18,005 nt of DNA from Cyanobacteria bacterium UBA947 (GTDB lineage Bacteria; Cyanobacteriota; Vampirovibrionia; Gastranaerophilales; Gastranaerophilaceae). Below are positions 6,979 to 13,222 of the stretch, in pieces (position 1 is the stretch's first letter; each line of letters opens with the position of its first letter). Position numbers and translations under genes: made by a program. The notes under the pieces were generated by a model. It ran no database searches, was not told the DNA's origin, and was given only the letters and a program-made list of their open reading frames with translations. Location: the NCBI GenBank assembly GCA_002293275.1, contig DBCX01000046.1:5545-23549 (forward strand), given 5' to 3'.

Positions 6979-7018
6979 TTGACAATCTCCGCTGTTAGAT
7001 TTATACTGACAGCGGAGG
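6979..7018 (+). promoter_or_regulatory. Consensus promoter inside an inverted repeat that includes the Shine-Dalgarno
   Basis: TTGACA (6979-6984), a 17-bp spacer and TATACT (7002-7007) make a near-perfect sigma-70 promoter 6 bp after the groEL stop. CTCCGCTGT (6987-6995) and its exact complement ACAGCGGAG (7009-7017) flank the -10. The right arm contains GGAGG (7014-7018), the ribosome site of the ATG at 7027. In groEL read-through RNA the arms can pair and hide that site. RNA started at this promoter has no left arm. Confidence 0.72.
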
Positions 7019-7026
7019 AATTTGCC

Positions 7027-7245
7027 ATGGGAAAAATACCGAAAATTACATTGTCATCGCTTGATCAAGGTGTCAGAATTGTTCGTGACGCAAAAACAGG
7101 GGCGGAATGGTACGTTGGCGCGCATACTCGTCTTAAAAACGGAAACATTCCGACAGATAATCAATTACTGAAAGTGCTTAAATCGCTTGAAGGCGAAAAG
7201 CCGATTACAGACGCTCAAAAACGGGAGCTCTTCACTGTGGGATAA
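7027..7245 (+). CDS. Small 72-aa protein of unknown function downstream of groEL
   Basis: I do not recognise this basic, soluble-looking protein. The N-terminal half is strand-like (ITLSSLDQGVRIVRDAKTG, AEWYVGAHTRL) and the C-terminal half helical (DNQLLKVLKSLEGEKP, DAQKRELF). It has no Cys, signal peptide or membrane segment. The frame is open from a TTG at 6979, but ATG 7027 is the real start: GGAGG (7014-7018) is 8 nt upstream and the TTG lies in the promoter -35. It has its own strong promoter rather than depending on groESL. It ends 24 bp before the convergent cysK stop. A small DNA/RNA- or protein-binding role would fit its size, but no motif supports one. Confidence 0.8.
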   Translation: MGKIPKITLSSLDQGVRIVRDAKTGAEWYVGAHTRLKNGNIPTDNQLLKVLKSLEGEKPITDAQKRELFTVG

Positions 7246-7269
7246 ACAGGCCGGCGGCAAAAGATTGAT

Positions 7270-8196
7270 TTACACTCTGTAATCGTCAAACACGCCCGCG
7301 CTTAAATAGCGCTCGCCTGTGTCAGGCAAAATGACCACAATCGTTTTGTCCTTGTTTTCGCGCCGGCCGGACAATTCAAGTGCCGCCTGCATTGCCGCGC
7401 CTGATGAAATCCCGCACAAAATACCTTCTTCACGCGACATTGCACGCGCAATTTCTATCGCAACGATCTCATCAACCGGCATAATCTCGTCCACAACCGA
7501 CCGGTCAAAGTTTTCGGGGACAAAGTTCGCGCCGATACCTTGGATTTGGTGCGGCATTGCGTTGCCGCCGCTGAGCAAGGGCGAGGATTTTGGCTCAACA
7601 GCAATAATTTGCACACTCGGCTTTAAACCTTTTAAAACCTTGCCAATCCCGCTAATCGTGCCGCCGGTGCCGACACCGGCCACAACAATATCCACCTTAC
7701 CGCCGGTGTCGCGCCAGATTTCTTCCGCGGTTGTGAGTCTGTGCGCCTCCGGGTTTACGGGGTTTGAAAATTGCTGCGGGATGAACGCCCGGCTATTTGG
7801 GGCGGAATTAAACTCTGCATAAAGCTCTTGCGCCTTGTCAACCGCACCTTGCATCCCGCCTTGCACAAGAACGACCTCGGCACCGTAGGCTTTTAGCAGC
7901 GCACGCCGCTCAAGACTCATTGTTTCAGGCATCGTCAAAATCAATCTGTAACCCTTCACCGCACAAATCATCGCAAGCGCAATCCCTGTGTTCCCGCTTG
8001 TGGGCTCGATTATAACCGTGTCTTTGTCAATCAAACTGTCGCGTTCGGCAGCTCTTATCATATAAAGTGCGGCCCTGTCTTTGACCGAACCTGCCGGGTT
8101 AAAGCTCTCCAGTTTTGCAAAAATCTGCGCGCCGCCGGCGTTTAATTTAGCTATTTTAACCATCGGTGTGTTGCCGATTAAATCCAATATATTCAT
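7270..8196 (-). CDS. cysK: Cysteine synthase A (O-acetylserine sulfhydrylase)
   Basis: This is a 308-aa PLP enzyme of normal length that makes cysteine from O-acetylserine and sulfide in the cytosol. The Schiff-base lysine is Lys39 in NPAGSVKDR. The substrate loop TSGNTG lies at 66-71, the phosphate-binding GTGGT at 176-180, and the C-terminal GISSGAA near 265. No cystathionine synthase-type regulatory domain follows. The ATG overlaps the hydE stop as ATGA, with AGGAG about 8 nt upstream, so it is translationally coupled as second gene of a hydE-cysK operon. CysK has close relatives (CysM, serine- or phosphoserine-using types), but the motif set and length favour the CysK group. The association with hydE may reflect shared sulfur/Fe-S demand. 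Confidence 0.95.
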   Translation of the reverse strand: MNILDLIGNTPMVKIAKLNAGGAQIFAKLESFNPAGSVKDRAALYMIRAAERDSLIDKDTVIIEPTSGNTGIALAMICAVKGYRLILTMPETMSLERRALLKAYGAEVVLVQGGMQGAVDKAQELYAEFNSAPNSRAFIPQQFSNPVNPEAHRLTTAEEIWRDTGGKVDIVVAGVGTGGTISGIGKVLKGLKPSVQIIAVEPKSSPLLSGGNAMPHQIQGIGANFVPENFDRSVVDEIMPVDEIVAIEIARAMSREEGILCGISSGAAMQAALELSGRRENKDKTIVVILPDTGERYLSAGVFDDYRV

Positions 8197-9068
8197 TTAT
8201 ATCTCCTATAAATCTCGTATTTTTTTCTGTAATTCTCCGGTGTAATATTTATCATAACAACATTTGCGCCGCTTTGCAATGCTTTTTCGCGCCCGCCCGT
8301 TTCAAGTGTTTCCATCGCGGTGGTCGCGGGGATGTTGATGTCTGGCAGTACCAGGCGCGTGATTGCCATCACCTTTAATGCTAAATCAAACGTACCGCCG
8401 GTGCTATCGCCCAACGGGGTATTTTGGCACGGGATAAAAGGGCCGAGCCCAACCATATCGGCCTGCAGTTTTTTGAAAAACAAAATATCGTCCGCAAGCA
8501 TCTCAAGCGTTTGCCCCGGCAAACCGACCAGACACCCTGTGCCTGTTTCGTAACCTAATTCTTTTAACTTAAAAAGGCATTCTTTACGCGATTCCAGGCT
8601 CATCCCGGGGTGCATTTTCGCGTAAAGTTCCGGGTTTGTCGTCTCAATCCGCAGCAAAAACCTGTCCGCGCCTGCTGCTTTCAACTGCTCGTAATCGTCG
8701 CGCTCACCGATGCTCAACGTCACGGCAACATCGCGTTTTTTTATTTCTTTGACGATATCGCACAGGATTTCCGTGGTAAAATAAGGGTCCTCGCCCGATT
8801 GCAGCACAAATGTTTTGTAATCGCTTTGTGCAAGTTCAATAATCTCCTGTGGGGTTAATCTGTATCTGTCAACCTTGTCATTTGCACCGCGAATGCCGCA
8901 ATAAAGGCAGTTTTGGCGGCAATAGTTTGAGAACTCAATCAAACCGCGCACAAGAACCTCGTCCCCCACACACTCGTGCCGGAGTCTGTCAGCCTCTTTA
9001 AAAAGTTCTGTCCCGTCGCTTTGGAGCAGTTTTATAATTTCTGTTTTTTCCACATATTTATTATACAT
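8193..9068 (-). CDS. hydE: [FeFe]-hydrogenase maturation radical SAM enzyme HydE (short C-terminus)
   Basis: This is a radical-SAM TIM-barrel protein. The cluster motif is C50-RQN-C54-LY-C57 within the HydE-typical RGLIEFSNYCRQNCLYCGIR, followed by FVLQSGEDPYF, TLSIGER, LLRIETTNPELYAKMHPGMS and FIPCQNTPLG, all HydE-like. HydE acts in building the diiron H-cluster of [FeFe]-hydrogenases. PylB is similar, but no pyl genes are nearby. The protein stops right after GANVVMINITPENYRKKYE, so the ~50-residue tail that carries a second, non-essential cluster in Thermotoga HydE is absent. The annotated ATG (9068) lacks a Shine-Dalgarno. A GTG at 9053 (codon 6) lies 6 nt after TATAAT and may be the true, leaderless start (286 aa). 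It is first gene of an operon with cysK. Confidence 0.88.
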   Translation of the reverse strand: MYNKYVEKTEIIKLLQSDGTELFKEADRLRHECVGDEVLVRGLIEFSNYCRQNCLYCGIRGANDKVDRYRLTPQEIIELAQSDYKTFVLQSGEDPYFTTEILCDIVKEIKKRDVAVTLSIGERDDYEQLKAAGADRFLLRIETTNPELYAKMHPGMSLESRKECLFKLKELGYETGTGCLVGLPGQTLEMLADDILFFKKLQADMVGLGPFIPCQNTPLGDSTGGTFDLALKVMAITRLVLPDINIPATTAMETLETGGREKALQSGANVVMINITPENYRKKYEIYRRYK

Positions 9069-9088
9069 TTGTCTTTTTCTAAAAACAA
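9060..9088 (-). promoter_or_regulatory. hydE promoter
   Basis: On the minus strand TTGTTT (9088-9083), a 17-bp spacer and TATAAT (9065-9060) end 6 nt before a GTG codon (9053-9051) in the hydE frame. The -10 lies inside the first codons of the longer ATG reading, which argues against that start. Confidence 0.65.
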
Positions 9089-9111
9089 GTTTATAATATT
9101 GTAAAAAGGAG
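9069..9111 (+). promoter_or_regulatory. Promoter and ribosome site of the HEALH-protein gene
   Basis: TTGTCT (9069-9074), a 17-bp spacer and TATAAT (9092-9097) are followed by AAGGAG (9106-9111), 5 nt from the ATG at 9117. It overlaps the opposite-facing hydE promoter, so the two probably compete for polymerase. Confidence 0.7.
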
Positions 9112-9116
9112 TATGA

Positions 9117-9836
9117 ATGAAAAAGTTAGCCATATTATTTACATTATTGATATTCGGGTTGGGTGCTGTCGCAATTGAAGACACACAACCTGCTGCCACC
9201 TCACAAGACAGGGTCGCACCGGGCGCGGCAAAAAAGGGTTACCCGAAAAAATACACCGAGGATTACATCTTGCAAATCTCAAAAGTTTACAGCAGCGTCA
9301 GCGAGGATCCGCTTATTCAGGTCGCACTGGATATGCTGAAAGAAACCCAAGGCGAATACTCGCGCCGCGCAATCCTTGGCAACAATCTTTCCCAACGGCC
9401 GTTCATTGTTGAGTTCAAAAACCTTGGCGACATCGACCCTGATTTTATCTCGTTTGACGCAATCGGCTGGAAAAAACAAAAAGGTATCATCCGCAAAGAA
9501 GACCAGCTGCATATTTTTATCAACCCGCGGCACAAAGATGCGCCTCCGGGAGCGCTTGCCGCACTGCTTGCGCACGAAGCACTCCACCAGGATGAGTTCA
9601 ACTCGCTCGCCGAAGAAACCTACGCCTGGACAATGGAGGCCTCCGTTTGGCACGAGATATCACACCTTTACCCGGAAAGCAACGATGAGCTCCACCCGCT
9701 GGTTAAGCGCGAAAACACGCTTAAAAAACTTTACCAGCGCGGAAACTATTCGGACAAGTTCCTCAAAAAAACCGTACACTCAAACGAAGGTTATTCAAAT
9801 CTGCCCGCAACTTCACCGGGATTTGAGGCCCTGTAG
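9117..9836 (+). CDS. Exported putative zinc metallopeptidase with HExxH motif
   Basis: This 239-aa protein has a Sec-type signal peptide (MKK, then a hydrophobic core LAILFTLLIFGLGAVA; likely cleavage near residue 20). A disordered Pro/Ala linker follows, then a domain with HEALH at 153-157 in the helix LLAHEALHQDEF. Glu166/Glu167 in AEETYAW are well placed as the third zinc ligand, as in small gluzincin-like peptidases. This order (HExxH, then E about 10 residues on) suggests zinc binding and peptide hydrolysis outside the cytoplasm. No named family was recognised, and the domain is small. It has its own promoter and Shine-Dalgarno, and lies 51 bp upstream of a CtpA-type protease, so both may serve envelope proteolysis. 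It might alternatively be an inactive structural relative. Confidence 0.75.
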   Translation: MKKLAILFTLLIFGLGAVAIEDTQPAATSQDRVAPGAAKKGYPKKYTEDYILQISKVYSSVSEDPLIQVALDMLKETQGEYSRRAILGNNLSQRPFIVEFKNLGDIDPDFISFDAIGWKKQKGIIRKEDQLHIFINPRHKDAPPGALAALLAHEALHQDEFNSLAEETYAWTMEASVWHEISHLYPESNDELHPLVKRENTLKKLYQRGNYSDKFLKKTVHSNEGYSNLPATSPGFEAL

Positions 9837-9853
9837 AGTTACCCGAAAGTATA

Positions 9854-9887
9854 TTGATAATCCGCAACTTGGTGTTAATATATTAGT
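9854..9887 (+). promoter_or_regulatory. ctpA promoter with leaderless geometry
   Basis: TTGATA (9854-9859), a 16-bp spacer, and TGT directly before TAATAT (9876-9881, extended -10) are followed by 6 nt and the ATG at 9888. No Shine-Dalgarno fits between, so transcription should begin at or within a base or two of the start codon. Confidence 0.65.
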
Positions 9888-11105
9888 ATGAAAAGAACGC
9901 ATGTTATAGCTTTTATGATAACAGGTTTGATACTTTTGGTATCGAACCTGATTTTCATGGACAGCAAAATCAATATTGACGAGCATAACGTGAATCGCGA
10001 ATACATCTCGCCCCAGCGGCTTTTTGAAAATACCTGGGATGAGGTTCGTGATAATTATTATGATGCGGCGATGAACGGTCAGTCCTGGTACCGGTGGAAA
10101 GAGCACTACCGCCACAAAATCAAGACCCCCGACGATGCCCGTGTTGCAATAGAGTCAATGCTCGCAAGCCTTGACGATCCGTATTCAAAATTCATGACAA
10201 AAGAGGAATACTCGGAACAAAACAATTCCATCAACTCAAAAATAACCGGTATCGGCGTCAACATCGCGCCTGTCGCCGGAAAAATTGAAATCATAAACGT
10301 TGTTGAAGGCACACCCGCCCAGAGCGCAAACCTTTTGCCCAAAGATATTATCCTTGCCATAGACGGCAAAGATGTGAGCGGGATGACCATGACAGATATC
10401 GTGAATCTTGTGCGCGGGCCGGAAAACTCTTTTGTCGAGCTTACTATTTTGCGCAACAAGGACAAGTTTGCCAAAAAAATTATCCGCAAAGAAATTAAGA
10501 TAAAAACCGTAAAAAGCACTGTTGACAAGAATATCGGCTACATACAGATAACAAGTTTTATTGGTCAATCAACGCCAAACGAGTTTTTGGAGGCGCTTGA
10601 AAAAACAAAGGACACCGAAGGTTTGATAATTGATTTGCGCGGGAACACCGGCGGGCTTTTGCCTAACGCAGTTTTTATCGCGAACTTGTTTATCCCGGAA
10701 GGCAAACTCGTCAGCATTGAGGGCCGCAGCGGGTTTAAGCACACAATTGATGCGCACCGCGACACAAGCTTTGTTGTTGAAAAACCGCTTGTCGTACTTG
10801 TTGACGGCGCATCGGCCTCCGCAAGCGAGATTTTATCCGGCGCACTGAAAGATTACAAGCGCGCAACAATACTTGGCACCCAGACATTTGGCAAAGGGAT
10901 GGTTCAAAAAATTATCCCGCTGCCAAACGAGACGGGCCTCAATCTGACCGTCGCAAAATACCTCACCCCGAACGGCCACGATATTAATAAAAAAGGCATC
11001 ACCCCGGATGTTTATGTTGAGTTTAGTCTGAATGATTTGAAAACCGGCAACGATGCCCAGCTTAATACCGCGAAAAATCTGGTCGCGCAAATGTGTACAA
11101 ATTGA
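9888..11105 (+). CDS. ctpA: C-terminal processing peptidase (CtpA/Prc family, S41)
   Basis: This is a 405-aa membrane-anchored or exported serine protease. Residues 7-24 form a hydrophobic N-terminal segment. A PDZ domain follows at about 115-195 (TGIGVNIAP, GTPAQSANLLPKDIILAIDG), then the S41 catalytic domain. By the family spacing the Ser-Lys dyad is Ser311 in SASASEI and Lys336 in TFGKGMVQ, with Gln340. RGNTGGLL (251-258) is the typical oxyanion-side strand. The family trims C-termini or degrades envelope proteins, and in the photosynthetic cyanobacteria also matures D1. The start is ATG at 9888, with a strong promoter ending 6 nt before it and no ribosome site. The stop codon overlaps the -35 of the next gene. 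Confidence 0.95.
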   Translation: MKRTHVIAFMITGLILLVSNLIFMDSKINIDEHNVNREYISPQRLFENTWDEVRDNYYDAAMNGQSWYRWKEHYRHKIKTPDDARVAIESMLASLDDPYSKFMTKEEYSEQNNSINSKITGIGVNIAPVAGKIEIINVVEGTPAQSANLLPKDIILAIDGKDVSGMTMTDIVNLVRGPENSFVELTILRNKDKFAKKIIRKEIKIKTVKSTVDKNIGYIQITSFIGQSTPNEFLEALEKTKDTEGLIIDLRGNTGGLLPNAVFIANLFIPEGKLVSIEGRSGFKHTIDAHRDTSFVVEKPLVVLVDGASASASEILSGALKDYKRATILGTQTFGKGMVQKIIPLPNETGLNLTVAKYLTPNGHDINKKGITPDVYVEFSLNDLKTGNDAQLNTAKNLVAQMCTN

Positions 11106-11135
11106 CAACCCGCGTTTTTAATATAGTATATAGAT
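11102..11135 (+). promoter_or_regulatory. Promoter of the radical-SAM array with leaderless geometry
   Basis: A consensus TTGACA (11102-11107, overlapping the ctpA stop codon), a 16-bp spacer and TAGTAT (11124-11129) are followed by exactly 6 nt and ATG 11136. TATAGT at 11122-11127 is an alternative -10. There is no Shine-Dalgarno. Confidence 0.6.
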
Positions 11136-12185
11136 ATGTGTGTAACTCGTCGCGACTTTATTAAAACAACCGGTGTTTTGGGCGCATGCGCCCTTTGTTG
11201 TCTGCCCGGATTTTCGCAGCGGAGCAAGTTTTCTGCTGAACCGTACACCTGCGAAGACGAGCTCCCGACAAAGTTTCAACTGGATGTGTGTACCATTTGC
11301 CAGCTCAACTGTGTTCAATGCCCGACAAGACAAATCCGTGATGAGAACAACCATTACGGTTATATGAGGTTCAAAGATTTTAAAAAATTTGTTGATACCA
11401 ACCGTGTTACAGCGGTTGAATTGTCAAGCAAGGGCGAGATTTTTTTGAACCCCGAGCTGCTTGATATTATAAAATACGCTCACAAAAAAAATATAATCCT
11501 AACCGCATACAGCGGTGTAAACGGCAACGACATCAGTGACGATGTGGCCGAAGCGCTTGTCAAATACCAAATCAGAGATATACAGTTTTCAATCGACGGT
11601 GCAAGTCAGGAAATTTATTCTCTCTACCGCATCGGCGGCGATTTTGACAAAGTTATTGCCAACATCAAAAAAATTAACGCACTCAAAACCAAGTACAACA
11701 GCGAGTTCCCCAAAATGACATGGAAATATATTATGTTTGGCCACAATGTTTGCGATATGGTTAAGGCTAAACAGATGGCCGATGAGCTTGGTATGAGTAT
11801 GTACTACTCAACGAATAATATCCCTGACTATTCCCCGCTAACAAAAAAAGATCACAACTTCATCAAAAAGGTCACCAAAAAAGAAAAATATTTTCTCGGG
11901 TTTAAAACTGACCTTGATGTTGTTAAAAGCGAGGTTTGCAACACATTGTTTAACGTCCCGCAAATCAGCTACAACGGGCAGCTGCTCGGATGCTGCTGCA
12001 ACAATTACAGTTTTTACAAGGCCAACGCGTTTGAGACGGATTTGATGACTGTTTTGAATAACCCGGATTATTTGTACAGCAAACGTATGATAACAGGTCA
12101 AGTACCGGATGACACGAGCAACCCTTGCTCAAGGTGCTTTGCGTACAAAAATATGAAGAAAAAGGGGAGTTTTATATGCGCATGA
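11136..12185 (+). CDS. Radical SAM/SPASM-like protein with Tat-type leader (copy 1)
   Basis: This 349-aa protein is the first of three tandem paralogues. Residues 5-18 read RRDFIKTTGVLGAC, a near-consensus twin-arginine signal. The LGAC could serve as a lipobox, with further cysteines at 21-22. The radical-SAM cluster motif follows as C55-QLN-C59-VQ-C62. SIDGASQEIYSLYRIGGDFDKV is typical of radical-SAM/SPASM proteins. A C-terminal Cys set (a Cys before LFNVPQ, GCCC after GQLL, NPCSRC) looks like a SPASM/twitch auxiliary-cluster domain. The family modifies peptides or works in surface-glycan loci; the substrate is unknown. ATG 11136 has no Shine-Dalgarno. An exported radical-SAM enzyme would be highly unusual, so the leader may be a retained or degenerate element. 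Confidence 0.85.
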   Translation: MCVTRRDFIKTTGVLGACALCCLPGFSQRSKFSAEPYTCEDELPTKFQLDVCTICQLNCVQCPTRQIRDENNHYGYMRFKDFKKFVDTNRVTAVELSSKGEIFLNPELLDIIKYAHKKNIILTAYSGVNGNDISDDVAEALVKYQIRDIQFSIDGASQEIYSLYRIGGDFDKVIANIKKINALKTKYNSEFPKMTWKYIMFGHNVCDMVKAKQMADELGMSMYYSTNNIPDYSPLTKKDHNFIKKVTKKEKYFLGFKTDLDVVKSEVCNTLFNVPQISYNGQLLGCCCNNYSFYKANAFETDLMTVLNNPDYLYSKRMITGQVPDDTSNPCSRCFAYKNMKKKGSFICA

Positions 12186-12213
12186 ACCGCCGCGATTTTA
12201 TCAAAACAACCGG
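12171..12213 (+). repeat. Junction repeat, first occurrence (second at 13208-13250)
   Basis: A 43-bp stretch spanning the stop of one copy and the start plus Tat leader of the next is identical at 12171-12213 and 13208-13250. It carries the overlapping ATGCGCATGA, in which the upstream TGA and the downstream starts lie. Confidence 0.85.
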
Positions 12214-13222
12214 AGTTTTGGGCGCGTGCGCTTGCTGCGGGCTGCCCGGGTTTACCCAGCGCAGTGATTTCTCCACTGAACCGTTCACGCACAAAAGCCA
12301 GTTTCCGACAACATTCCAAATAGATGCAGGTAATATTTGCCAGCTTGATTGCCCGGAGTGTCCTGCAAAAATACTTATGAGAAGACACCCCGGCTATGGC
12401 TTTTTGAAATTTAAAAACTTTAAAAAATTTATTGATAATAATAAAAACATAACAGATATTGAATTGTCAAAAACCGGTGAAATTTTTTTGAATCCCGAAC
12501 TGCTTGATATAATAAAATACGCTCACAAAAAAAATGTATCTCTTACCGCGGACAACGGCGTGAACGGAAACTATATCAGCGATGAGGTTTTGGAAGCGCT
12601 TGTTAAATACAAATTTAAACTGATAAATTTTTCAATCGACGGCGCAAGTCAAAAGGTTTATTCAATATACCGCCGCGGTGGTGATTTTGACAAAGTTATT
12701 GACAATATCAAAAGAATTAACACACTCAAAGCCAAGTACAACAGCGAGTTCCCTAAAATGAACTGGAAATATGTTGTCTTTGGGCACAATGTTTGCGATA
12801 TGGTCAAAGCTAAACAAATGGCCCAGGAACTTGGTATGAGCATGTACTACGCCGCGAACTGTTCCCCGGGGTATTCGCCGATAAGAAAACAAGATGAGGC
12901 TTTTGTGAAAAAAATGTATGAGGGGCAGTATCTCTTTGATGTTTTTGATATTAAAACACTTCAAACTGTCATTTGCGCTGATTTATTCAAACAGCCGCAA
13001 ATACATTATGACGGCCGGTTTTTAGGATGCAGCTGCAACTCGATTGGTTTTTATAACGTTAACGCGTTTGAGACGGATTTGATGACTGTTTTGAATAACC
13101 CGGATTATTTGTACAGCAAAAAAATGCTGACAGGACAAGTGCCGGACGACAAAACCAACCCTTGCTCGGACTGCTGGGCGTACAATATAATGCAAGAGAA
13201 GGGCAGCTTTATATGCGCATGA
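12176..13222 (+). CDS. Radical SAM/SPASM-like protein with Tat-type leader (copy 2)
   Basis: This is the second paralogue, 348 aa. It has the Tat-like RRDFIK at 5-10, cysteines at 18, 20 and 21, the cluster motif C55-QLD-C59-PE-C62, and a SPASM-like tail with GCSC and NPCSDC. It differs from copy 1 most just after the CxxxCxxC and in the region of about 240-280. The middle and the C-terminal tail are nearly identical at DNA level. A longer reading from TTG 12125 is rejected. ATG 12176 is chosen because GGGGAG (12164-12169) lies 6 nt upstream within the end of copy 1; ATG 12182 is an alternative. It overlaps copy 1 by 10 bases, so translation is coupled. The function is as uncertain as for copy 1. 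Confidence 0.85.
   Translation: MRMNRRDFIKTTGVLGACACCGLPGFTQRSDFSTEPFTHKSQFPTTFQIDAGNICQLDCPECPAKILMRRHPGYGFLKFKNFKKFIDNNKNITDIELSKTGEIFLNPELLDIIKYAHKKNVSLTADNGVNGNYISDEVLEALVKYKFKLINFSIDGASQKVYSIYRRGGDFDKVIDNIKRINTLKAKYNSEFPKMNWKYVVFGHNVCDMVKAKQMAQELGMSMYYAANCSPGYSPIRKQDEAFVKKMYEGQYLFDVFDIKTLQTVICADLFKQPQIHYDGRFLGCSCNSIGFYNVNAFETDLMTVLNNPDYLYSKKMLTGQVPDDKTNPCSDCWAYNIMQEKGSFICA

Noticed and set aside
12125..12175. Upstream TTG start for radical-SAM copy 2 (and the same at 13162 for copy 3)
   Set aside because: It would add 17 residues derived from the previous gene's coding sequence before the RR leader. The ATGs at 12176 and 13213 have placed ribosome sites and keep RR at positions 5-6.
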